Shown here: positions 1 to 6,748 of the stretch, piece after piece | Layout of the letters: each line of letters begins with the position of its first letter | Position numbering within the stretch: the stretch's first letter is position 1 | Source of the DNA: Planctomycetota bacterium | GTDB lineage: Bacteria; Planctomycetota; Planctomycetia; Gemmatales; Gemmataceae | DNA: 64,000 nt | NCBI GenBank assembly: GCA_029777335.1 | Contig: JAKOSN010000114.1 | Span: 1 to 64,000, forward strand | Direction: 5' to 3' | The notes under the pieces: generated by a model | What the model saw: only the letters and a program-made list of their open reading frames with translations | Told to the model about the DNA's origin: nothing | Databases searched by the model: none | Made by a program: the position numbers and the translations under genes

Positions 1-334
1 CAACCGTAGTTCAGAACACTGCCCTTGCGGACAGTTGCCCTGTTCTTCAGTTTCTTGACGCAACTCAAACCGCTACCATGTTGTCAAAGAACTTACTTTT
101 AACGTCCTGTCCTCAGAGAGGACCCGACGGCTTTCCTACTCGCATCACTCCCCTTGTGGGGAAGTGTCTGTCTGAGCAGGAACTGGGACATCCGCAAATG
201 TCACGGCTCGCACTCAGCACAGAAGCCAATCGGTTATAGCCTCTTGGCTAGCAATCTCTTACATTGTTTAACTTAGTAAGGTCGTTTTCTTCTGTCAACC
301 CTTTCTCTTCTTTTTTTCTTTTTCTCTTTTTCAC
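1..334 (-). other. Spacer/leader downstream of tRNA-Ala, probably leading into an rRNA gene off the left edge
   Basis: Read on the minus strand, this follows the 3' end of tRNA-Ala. It opens with a purine-rich tract (300-334) and then carries several short stem-loops, for example around 145-165 with a CCCC...GGGG stem, and a boxA-like element at 80-92. I see no start of a 16S or 23S gene and no protein-coding pattern. A tRNA-Ile/tRNA-Ala pair followed by a structured spacer with boxA is the usual arrangement just before 23S rRNA, so an rRNA gene probably starts left of base 1. That is inference. Confidence 0.55.
80..92 (-). promoter_or_regulatory. boxA-like antitermination element
   Basis: The minus strand reads GTTCTTTGACAAC. 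This resembles the boxA motif found in rRNA leaders and 16S-23S spacers, which recruits NusB/S10 for processive rRNA transcription. Its place downstream of two tRNAs fits an rRNA operon. The assignment rests on motif likeness only. Confidence 0.45.
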
Positions 335-407
335 TGGAGATGAGGGGATTCGAACCCCTGACCCCCTGCGTGCAAAGCAGGTGCTCTCCCAACTGAGCTA
401 CATCCCC
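335..407 (-). tRNA. trnA: tRNA-Ala (TGC)
   Basis: The minus strand folds as a standard tRNA of 73 bases without an encoded CCA end. The acceptor stem is GGGGATG paired with CATCTCC (one G-T pair), the D-arm carries AGCTCAGTTGGGAGAGC, the anticodon loop contains TGC, and the T-arm carries GGTTCGAATCC. The TGC anticodon reads alanine GCN codons. It lies 37 bases downstream of tRNA-Ile, the classic pair of rRNA spacers. Confidence 0.97.
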
Positions 408-444
408 GATAGTCTCCGAATGATCGCGTTGGGATCACCTTGAG

Positions 445-518
445 TGGGCGTACTTGGATTCGAACCAAGGACCTCAGCTTTATCAGAGCTGCGCTCTAGC
501 CAACTGAGCTATACGCCC
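445..518 (-). tRNA. trnI: tRNA-Ile (GAT)
   Basis: The minus strand gives a 74-base tRNA starting GGGCGTATAGCTCAGTTGG, with anticodon GAT in the loop CTGATAA and T-arm sequence GGTTCGAATCC. GAT reads ATC/ATT isoleucine codons. The gene is first in a two-tRNA unit with tRNA-Ala and is preceded by a leader holding a terminator-like hairpin and a near-consensus promoter, not by a 16S gene. Confidence 0.97.
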
Positions 519-543
519 GTTGTGGTCACTGCCTTCGGCAAAC

Positions 544-572
544 AAAAAAGCCAAACCGATTCGGGTTTGGCT
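544..572 (-). terminator. Intrinsic terminator or attenuator in the tRNA/rRNA leader
   Basis: On the minus strand a 9-bp perfect stem (AGCCAAACC with GGTTTGGCT, loop CGAATC) is followed at once by a run of T, the classic Rho-independent form. It lies between the predicted promoter (688-716) and tRNA-Ile (518). It is therefore either an attenuator inside the leader or the end of a separate short transcript of roughly 140 bases. Confidence 0.65.
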
Positions 573-687
573 CTAACCCAGCAACAAGTTTTGGGGTAGA
601 GCTTTACCTCTTCAGAATTGGGGTAATGTAATGCCGAATCATCCAGCCCACTCCTGCAAACAATAAACGTCTCACGACGGCTTTGTA

Positions 688-716
688 ATACTAGGGGCGT
701 CGGGAAAGAGTGTCAA
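688..716 (-). promoter_or_regulatory. Sigma-70-type promoter for the tRNA/rRNA unit
   Basis: On the minus strand a perfect -35 box TTGACA (716-711) stands exactly 17 bases from TAGTAT (693-688), a fair -10 box. Transcription would start near 681, about 160 bases before tRNA-Ile. There is no gene on this strand upstream; the neighbouring gene at 837 points away. This promoter therefore appears to drive the tRNA pair directly. Confidence 0.6.
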
Positions 717-765
717 CAGAGAAACCAAAAAAAATCCCCGCTGACTTTCGGGCGCTCGTTTTGCC

Positions 766-794
766 TTGTCCTGTCTGAGCACGACGGTTATGGT
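766..794 (+). promoter_or_regulatory. Possible promoter for the 837-1457 gene
   Basis: TTGTCC (766-771), 17 bases, then TATGGT (789-794). This gives a start near 801 and a leader of about 36 bases before the GTG start at 837. Both boxes are imperfect; the spacing and position are what make it plausible. Confidence 0.35.
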
Positions 795-836
795 GAGGTT
801 AGCTCGACCCCTTCTGTCCCCGAGCTGGAGTCTCCC

Positions 837-1457
837 GTGAACCCCGAATTCACCTGCGCGTGTGGTCAGCGGATCCTCCTTCAGGAGCTTGGTTCGGCGG
901 GGACGTGTCCGGCCTGTGGTCGACTTATCCCCCGCTATCTCACCAGCGGCACCGATGGCGCGGAAACCCCGGTGGTTCCTGCTCCTGGGGTGTTGGCCCC
1001 TCTTCTGTCACCGCAGTCCAAACCAGTATCCCCCCCACCTCCCCCGACCAGGGAGCCGACGGCAATGACCAAGGCAGAACTCTACATGGATTACCTCCGT
1101 GAAGAGGGCTATGTCCCGCGTCTGGATGATGATGGCGATGTGGTCTTCAAACGGGAAGGTGGCACCTTTGTCCTCTTTGCCGATGAAGAGGACCGCAGTT
1201 ACTTTCGCCTTGTTTTTCCCGCCTTTTGGGAGATCGAGAGCGAGGAAGAAGACGAGATGGCGCGGGCTGTGATCAACGAATTGAACGCGGATTTGAAGGT
1301 CATGAAGCTCTATATCGTGCGCAACAATGTCTGGGCGGCGGTGGAGATGTTTCTTGACCCAATCGAGAACTTTCCGAACGTCTTTCCACGCTGCGTTCGG
1401 TTGCTGGCGAGCGGGGTGAACAAATTCCAGCAGCGCATGCGGCCCGACGAGGAGTGA
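837..1457 (+). CDS. Zinc-ribbon protein with YbjN/T3SS-chaperone-like domain
   Basis: A 206-residue soluble protein with GTG start. Residues 7-30 form a short zinc ribbon (CxC followed by CxxC), then a proline-rich linker (about 45-75). The rest, from about 77, resembles the YbjN / type III secretion chaperone-like fold: an alpha/beta pattern with an acidic stretch and the typical segment with NELNADLKVMKLYI followed by NNVWAAVEMFLD. That fold usually acts as a small binding or chaperone module; no enzymatic motif is visible. Starting later at the internal ATG near 1065 would drop the zinc ribbon, so the GTG is preferred. The gene runs toward the chaperone block (next stop at 1464), with no room for a separate terminator. 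Its partner is unknown. Confidence 0.7.
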   Translation: MNPEFTCACGQRILLQELGSAGTCPACGRLIPRYLTSGTDGAETPVVPAPGVLAPLLSPQSKPVSPPPPPTREPTAMTKAELYMDYLREEGYVPRLDDDGDVVFKREGGTFVLFADEEDRSYFRLVFPAFWEIESEEEDEMARAVINELNADLKVMKLYIVRNNVWAAVEMFLDPIENFPNVFPRCVRLLASGVNKFQQRMRPDEE

Positions 1458-1463
1458 ACCCAC

Positions 1464-1934
1464 TCAGCGCGGGGCAGTGCTCACCTGGGCGGGAGGGGCG
1501 GGGCGTTCCAGTTGTTGCTGCCCCAGGACATACCCCAGCACGAGGGCGCCCACGACCAGAATGAGCCAGAAGACCCAGCCCCAGGCAGAATCTCCCTCTT
1601 CCCACGCTTCCAGCCAGCGGCGGAACCGCGTTTGTTTCTGCAAGTGCCGCGCCCAGCGCCGCGAGGGAGCAGCACGATCAAATTGACGTACCGCGGTCAC
1701 CACCCGTCCCACCTGACGGCGTGCGATTGCATTGTCGGGCTCGATTTCCAGCACTTCCAGATAGGTCCAGACCGCTTCACCCAGCCGGCCCGAGCGTGTG
1801 TGCCGATCCGCCAGTTCCAGGCCATGCTGAAGATCTTTAATGTAGTCGGCGATCAGCGCGAGGTTGGCCTGGCAGGTGGGACAGCGTTCGTCCACCTCCT
1901 GAATCGGCTTGTTGCACATCGGGCAGTTCAACAT
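1464..1934 (-). CDS. Zinc-ribbon / TPR-like single-pass membrane protein
   Basis: A 156-residue protein. Residues 4-21 carry two CxxC pairs (CPMCNKP, CPTC), a rubredoxin-like zinc knuckle. Residues about 30-75 form a TPR-like helical hairpin (GRLGEAVWTYLEVLEIEPDN is a typical TPR turn). A single membrane segment lies at about 118-140 (WGWVFWLILVVGALVLGYVLG), followed by a short tail. By the positive-inside rule the ribbon and TPR part should face the cytoplasm, but this is inference. It is the last gene of the seven-gene chaperone block, 48 bases after hsp70-B, so it may anchor or recruit clients to that machine. No enzymatic motif is seen. Confidence 0.65.
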   Translation of the reverse strand: MLNCPMCNKPIQEVDERCPTCQANLALIADYIKDLQHGLELADRHTRSGRLGEAVWTYLEVLEIEPDNAIARRQVGRVVTAVRQFDRAAPSRRWARHLQKQTRFRRWLEAWEEGDSAWGWVFWLILVVGALVLGYVLGQQQLERPAPPAQVSTAPR

Positions 1935-1982
1935 CGCAGGCTCCTCGCGGCTGATCCCTGAGCTGTCGGCGCCACGGCCGCT

Positions 1983-3722
1983 TTACAGCAAATAGGCATA
2001 GTTGAGCAGACGGTCGTTCAGTTGCGCGCTGGCGTCCTCGACCTTCTTGCGGTCGCCTGTCCCCATCGCCTGACGCACCTGGCGGCACAGATCCTCCAAC
2101 TCACGGCGATCGTCGGCATTCTCCACACGCGGAATCACATCCTGCTCCGCCTTCTTGATCACTTCCATGGCATCCCGGAACTCGGGAGTGTTCTCCAGTT
2201 CCAGCGTTCGTTGCACCAGTTCCTCGTTGATCTTCTTCAGCTTGATCAACTGCGAGACATCCAGCTGATCCTCGCCGGTTTGCTGGATGGTGTAACGCTT
2301 CTTCTGCCCCAGATGAGTATCGTTGAGCACCACCGTGAGGATGCCATCGTCGCCATATTCGAATGCCACGTCGATCGCGGCATCCTTCTGTGGACGCGGT
2401 GGCTTGAATTCCCAGGGAATCTCGGCGAGTTTGACGTTCTCCGGACTTTCCGGAGCATCGTAGACATCGCCCTCGTAGACACTGATCACCACCCGATCGG
2501 CCGGATCAGCAACCGGGTAGTAGGTCTTGCTGTAGGAACAGGGAATATCCGAGCCGCGTTTGATGATCGGATCGAGATAGACCTTGTTGGTGCGTTGATC
2601 GATCGGATTGGCGCACAGGGAGTGCTCCAGCTTGACGCTGTAGGCATAACGATCCAGACCCGGAGCGCCCTGCAGGATGGCGGAGACGATGGCAGCGCCC
2701 TGCGCCACGCAGGTCATCGGATCCACGCGATCGAACGATTCGGGTTCCTTGCCGGCGAGTTTCTCGGCCACGTATCGCCGGATCAACGGAATCTTGCTCG
2801 TTCCGCCGACCAGCAGAATCCGATCGATGTCGCGCGGACGCAGGCCCCGCAACTTCAACGCCTCGTCGATGGCGGTGCCCGATTTCACCACCAGCGGCAT
2901 GATGATCTTCTCGAACTCGCTGCGTTCCAGATCTTCCTCCAGGCTGAGATGACGCTCGGGGACCAGCTCCGCCTTGCGTGCCACCGCGTGCCGCTCGCTG
3001 GACAGCTCGATCTTGGCGCGTTCCACCGCCAGCATAAACTGCTGGCGATAGGGGGAATTGATAATATCGAAGCCCGTTTTCTGCTGGAAGCGTTCGCCGA
3101 GCACCCTGGCCACTGCCGTGTCGATGTCATCTCCCCCAAGTCGACCAATCCCCTTGCTGCTGATTTCCTCGAAGATGCCGTGATGGATGCGCAGGATCGT
3201 CACATCGAGAGTGCCGCCGCCAAAGTCATAGACCAGGACGGTTTGATCGTCCTGGGCATTCAGGCCATAGCAGATGGCGGCGGCGGTCGGCTCGTTGATC
3301 AGGGTGAGCACCTGCAAACCGGCGGCACCAGCACAGAGCTTGGTGGCGTGGCGGGCCAGTCCCTTCGAGTTGGCGGGGATGGTGACCACTCCCTTGGTGA
3401 ATCCCTCGCCCAGCTGCTGCTCAGCATCCTTTTTGAGGAGGCTAAAGAGCATGACGGCGATCTGCTCGGTGCGCAGATTCTGGCCGACGAGGGGAACCCG
3501 TTCCGGAGTGCCAAGGATGCGCTTGATGGAGCGAATGGAGCGATTTTCGTCGAAGTTTTCCTTGGCTTCTTGCCCAAAAGCGAGCGTGTTATCGCGGCGC
3601 AAGGTAACAATGGAAGGGGTCCACTTCATCCCCTCGTGGTTGGGCACCACATCGGCCTGCCCGAATTGAAAGTTGGCCACGACAGAGTTGCTGGTGCCGA
3701 AGTCGATGCCAATGTAAGGCAT
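1983..3722 (-). CDS. Hsp70-family chaperone, divergent (hsp70-B)
   Basis: A 579-residue Hsp70/DnaK-like ATPase. The nucleotide-binding domain covers about residues 1-375: phosphate loop 1 GIDFGTSNSV near the start, the connect motif near INEPTAAAICYGL, phosphate loop 2 YDFGGGTLDVT at about 168, and the adenosine motif LLVGGTSKIPLIRR at about 305. The substrate part (about 375-510) is poorly like DnaK and is followed by a short helical tail with no EEVD- or DnaK-type end. I choose ATG at 3722 because AGAGGTG sits just upstream; a GTG nine bases earlier is the alternative. It follows the GrpE-like gene in the same direction. Housekeeping DnaK is longer (about 640) and usually sits with grpE/dnaJ, so this is a specialised paralog. 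Confidence 0.85.
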   Translation of the reverse strand: MPYIGIDFGTSNSVVANFQFGQADVVPNHEGMKWTPSIVTLRRDNTLAFGQEAKENFDENRSIRSIKRILGTPERVPLVGQNLRTEQIAVMLFSLLKKDAEQQLGEGFTKGVVTIPANSKGLARHATKLCAGAAGLQVLTLINEPTAAAICYGLNAQDDQTVLVYDFGGGTLDVTILRIHHGIFEEISSKGIGRLGGDDIDTAVARVLGERFQQKTGFDIINSPYRQQFMLAVERAKIELSSERHAVARKAELVPERHLSLEEDLERSEFEKIIMPLVVKSGTAIDEALKLRGLRPRDIDRILLVGGTSKIPLIRRYVAEKLAGKEPESFDRVDPMTCVAQGAAIVSAILQGAPGLDRYAYSVKLEHSLCANPIDQRTNKVYLDPIIKRGSDIPCSYSKTYYPVADPADRVVISVYEGDVYDAPESPENVKLAEIPWEFKPPRPQKDAAIDVAFEYGDDGILTVVLNDTHLGQKKRYTIQQTGEDQLDVSQLIKLKKINEELVQRTLELENTPEFRDAMEVIKKAEQDVIPRVENADDRRELEDLCRQVRQAMGTGDRKKVEDASAQLNDRLLNYAYLL

Positions 3723-3885
3723 GGGGCTCACCTCTGGAAGATCCGGACCGTCGCAAAAAGACGGCCTGGGACTGGTCGCTCGCTAATTCCTTCCCACTGT
3801 ATCCTGCCTGGTGCGTCTTGACCAGACATCTGGGCGACGTTTCCTCAGGTGCGGACAAAGGCACGGGCCGGGCGTGGTGGCGTCC

Positions 3886-4494
3886 TCAGGTAGTCACCAG
3901 GACGCGCGCACGGCGGAGGACAAACTCGGGTTGCTGGCTGGCCAGCCCCTGTTCGACCTCCTCTCCGACCAGCAAAGGCCCCATCCCTTCCCGGGTGCAA
4001 CTCCCGACCCGTTCGTGCAGGGCGGGGTTGTAGGGTGAACCAAGGACGGCGTGGTAGGGATGAACGCCGTGGCGGGTCAGGGCCGACTGCACCTTCCGCA
4101 ACTGTACTTCGATGGCATCGGCCCATCCATTAAACGCGCCGAGCACATCCTGGCCAGAAGATTCCTCCCCGCGCGGCCGACTCGCCTTGATTTGCTCCAG
4201 TTCCTGGCTGATATCGAGGAGTTCATTGAGCAGGGCCAGACTCACTCGTTTTTCGCCATGGACTTCCTGGCGCAGTTGTTGATAGGCCCGTTGCGTCTCG
4301 GCCGCAAAGTTGTTGAAGCTCGCCTGAATGGCCTCGCGGTGCCGTCGTAACTCCTTGTCAAACTCCCGGTGCTGCCGATCATTGCGTTCGGTCAGCTGGA
4401 TGACATGGGTGATCAGTTTGAAGAGGGTCGAAGAGCCAAGCGTGTGCGTCTCGCGAGAGGCCTCCGCCGGGCTGGTCGTGAAATCGTCATTCAT
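3886..4494 (-). CDS. GrpE-like nucleotide exchange factor
   Basis: A 202-residue protein. The first half is a long helical, charged region (about 20-110, coiled-coil-like, rich in Q/E/R), as in the GrpE dimer stalk. Residues about 140-202 match the GrpE beta-domain pattern: GVHPYHAVLGSPYNPALHE corresponds to the GrpE stretch with E/P-F-DP-hxHEA, and the end, with a conserved arginine-x-ARVLV, corresponds to the L-RPARVxV tail. In the GrpE family this domain opens Hsp70 to release ADP. It lies between the J-like gene and hsp70-B, which argues that it serves these Hsp70s. The helical part is shorter and more diverged than in housekeeping GrpE, so no symbol is given. Confidence 0.72.
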   Translation of the reverse strand: MNDDFTTSPAEASRETHTLGSSTLFKLITHVIQLTERNDRQHREFDKELRRHREAIQASFNNFAAETQRAYQQLRQEVHGEKRVSLALLNELLDISQELEQIKASRPRGEESSGQDVLGAFNGWADAIEVQLRKVQSALTRHGVHPYHAVLGSPYNPALHERVGSCTREGMGPLLVGEEVEQGLASQQPEFVLRRARVLVTT

Positions 4495-4555
4495 GGGGGC
4501 ATTATCCAGGGTGCAAGGGAAATCTCAGGCGGCCCACGGTCGGTGCGCAACGGTC

Positions 4556-5059
4556 TCACAGCTCGAGGTTCCAGGGATCGAGCGCGGTGCAGGCAACCTG
4601 GTGCAGCAACAGGGCCACGCCAGGAAACTCCTGCGGCACCTCGGGAAGGGCCAGACCCGCCCGAACACTCTCTGGCTGGGGAACCTCGATCGAGAGATTA
4701 TAGTCAGCCAGTGGTTTCTCTTCATCGATCAATTCCAGCAGCAACCCTGTGGGCCGACCACCGCCGCCGTAACGCTGCTTGAGCTGGCGCAACAACGATT
4801 CACAGGTATCGAGATTCAACGTGGCGGCGTCCGCCTGCAAACGGTGCTGGGGGTCGTTCAGTTTCTCGCGCGCCCAGTTGATGTCTTCCAGCGGAATCGA
4901 GATCTGCTGCTTGCGCGCCCAGCGCAGCCGGTCGGCCCAGTGCGCCTCGATCTCCTCGCGGGTTGCATCCTTGTCCAGCCCCAGGACCAGGAACGGGCCC
5001 ATCTGCTCGCGCGGCAAATGGGCCAGTTCCAGGATAATCGGTTCTTGACTGGCGGACAT
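4556..5059 (-). CDS. J-domain-like protein lacking the HPD motif
   Basis: A 167-residue protein. Residues about 20-75 look like a J-domain: GPFLVLGLDKDATREEIEAH resembles the YxxLGVxxxAxxxEIKxAY start with helix II, and REKLNDPQHRL resembles helix III with the L-x-DPxxR end. The loop between them reads about ARKQQISIPLED and has no His-Pro-Asp. In J-proteins HPD is what stimulates Hsp70 ATP hydrolysis, so this protein cannot work in the standard way unless the match is coincidental. The C-terminal half (about 85-167) is of no recognised family. It sits 30 bases after a TPR gene and 61 bases before the GrpE-like gene, in exactly the slot of a J partner. Confidence 0.6.
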   Translation of the reverse strand: MSASQEPIILELAHLPREQMGPFLVLGLDKDATREEIEAHWADRLRWARKQQISIPLEDINWAREKLNDPQHRLQADAATLNLDTCESLLRQLKQRYGGGGRPTGLLLELIDEEKPLADYNLSIEVPQPESVRAGLALPEVPQEFPGVALLLHQVACTALDPWNLEL

Positions 5060-5089
5060 ACCTCTCCCTTTCTGCGCGAATGGTCGGGC

Positions 5090-6709
5090 TCAGTTTTGCA
5101 TGTTGCGGCACAACTCGATCTTTTGATCGATGTGCTCCGCCAGTTCCCGCACGATGCGTTTGTGTTCGTCGCGCGTGACCAGCGGCAGACACTTCCCCGT
5201 GATGCGCCGCAGTTTCTGAAACTCCTTGCTCAGATCCCGAAGGATCTCCCGCAGGGCAGACCAGTCGATCTGATAACGCGGCAGGTTCCGCACCTGCTCG
5301 ATCACCTTGGTCAGTTGATCGGTAAGTTGATCGCACAGGTTGCCCATCAGCGGAACCACGTTGCCCACCATGTTCACCGCCCGTTCCTCCACGCGATGAT
5401 CATCGGGATGGCGTTTGCGGATGCGATCAATCTCGGTCAGGAGGCGCTCGATGTCGTCGAGTTTTTTCACCTCCACCAGATCGAGTTCGTACAGATCCAG
5501 TTGCGGATCGTCGGGCCGGAGTTCCCGCAGCTTCTCCAGGGCTTTCCTGGCATTATCCGGGCGTTTGGCATGGTTGTACACATGGAAGAGACGTTCGAGT
5601 ACATCGGCATCGTGCGGCTGCAGTTTGTGCGCCCGCTGCAAGTACGTCAATGCCGTGGGCCATTTTTCCTTTTCGCTGTAGGAGTTCGCTAACCGACACA
5701 GCGACTCGAAAAGGAGCAGCGATTGATAGTGAGGGACATCCTCTGGCGCGGTGATGGTGGCACTCTCGAGCAGTTCGAAGAAGCGATTCCAGGGCGCATC
5801 GGCCTGGCTCAGTTGCCCCTGCATCTCGTAGGACAGGGCCAGGTTCTGGCTGAGCCGTGCATCGTTGCTGGAGAGCTTGACCGCGGCGGCAAACTGGCGA
5901 GCTGCCTTTTCAAAATCCTGAGTGAGATAACAGCAACAACCCAGCAAGTTAAAGGCCGCCACCTGATGAGCGCGCCCGGCAGCGCGCGCCCGGGTGAGCG
6001 GATCGAGCAACACCTCCGCCTCGGTCCAGCGTGCCCGGGCCATCAACTCGCGGGCCTTGAGAAGGGCGGCATCGAAGTAGGCATCCTGGATCGCGCGCGA
6101 AGTGGTACGAATCCCCGCCAACGTCTGCAGCAGCGGATGAATGACATCGATCTGTCCCAAGCTACGCAGCAGTTTGAGCAGGCGCTGCTCCTCGGCCGGG
6201 GTAAAATCGCGTAGAAGGGCATCGGTTTCGGGCGAGGGGAGTGACTTGCCCGCCAGTGCAGTGACATGCAACAGTCCATGCAGGATGGTGACAAAGCGTT
6301 TCTGCTCATACGTGGAAGCCAGGGGGATGAGGTGCGGCAACACCTGCCCCGCGGACTCCAGCTGGCCGAGGTAGAGACGGGCCAGAAAAAGGTTGTAGCC
6401 GATCGCAAAACTCGTCGAATCCAATCCCCAGGCACGCGTCAATTCCTGTTCGGCCTGTTCGGGCTGATTTTCCCGCAAAGAAAGGAGGCCCATCTGCAGA
6501 AAGACGGCGGCATCGGGACGATTCACCTTGCGCAGCGCGGCGCGAGCGTCCGCCAGCTTCCCCTGCCGCTTGCAGGCCAGGGCCAGCATGTAGAGCATGT
6601 TCGGATCGTTGGGCCCGCCCTGAATGGCTTTTTCCAGCAACTGGGCCGCGGCCTGGTAGCTGGCGGCGTCGGCTGGTTGGGCGACCGGTATCTTCTCGGC
6701 GACTGGCAT
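5090..6709 (-). CDS. TPR-repeat protein of the chaperone block
   Basis: A 539-residue, apparently cytoplasmic protein with no signal peptide or membrane segment. TPR-like helical pairs occur at about 15-130 (for example NDPNMLYMLALACKRQGKLA), 215-290 and 320-400 (WPTALTYLQRAHKLQPHDAD). The last 120 residues are charged long helices without TPR character. TPR proteins commonly bind Hsp70 tails or clients. It lies 39 bases after the larger membrane TPR gene and 30 bases before the J-like gene, all on one strand, so co-transcription is likely. Its specific partner is not shown by sequence. Confidence 0.75.
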   Translation of the reverse strand: MPVAEKIPVAQPADAASYQAAAQLLEKAIQGGPNDPNMLYMLALACKRQGKLADARAALRKVNRPDAAVFLQMGLLSLRENQPEQAEQELTRAWGLDSTSFAIGYNLFLARLYLGQLESAGQVLPHLIPLASTYEQKRFVTILHGLLHVTALAGKSLPSPETDALLRDFTPAEEQRLLKLLRSLGQIDVIHPLLQTLAGIRTTSRAIQDAYFDAALLKARELMARARWTEAEVLLDPLTRARAAGRAHQVAAFNLLGCCCYLTQDFEKAARQFAAAVKLSSNDARLSQNLALSYEMQGQLSQADAPWNRFFELLESATITAPEDVPHYQSLLLFESLCRLANSYSEKEKWPTALTYLQRAHKLQPHDADVLERLFHVYNHAKRPDNARKALEKLRELRPDDPQLDLYELDLVEVKKLDDIERLLTEIDRIRKRHPDDHRVEERAVNMVGNVVPLMGNLCDQLTDQLTKVIEQVRNLPRYQIDWSALREILRDLSKEFQKLRRITGKCLPLVTRDEHKRIVRELAEHIDQKIELCRNMQN

Positions 6710-6748
6710 AAGCCTCGATCCTCGGGAAACGCAGGGCGACTCGGTTCG

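Noticed and set aside
300-334. Long T-rich tract considered as a plus-strand terminator
   Set aside because: No hairpin precedes it and there is no plus-strand gene; on the minus strand it is a purine-rich spacer after tRNA-Ala.
2022-3821. A 599-codon open frame on the plus strand
   Set aside because: It is antisense to hsp70-B, whose motifs are unmistakable. The translation has no family features and is a by-product of GC-rich codon use.
4328-5692. A 454-codon plus-strand frame across the J-like and TPR genes
   Set aside because: It covers parts of three genes read with clear domains on the other strand and has a Gln/His/Arg-rich, random-looking composition.
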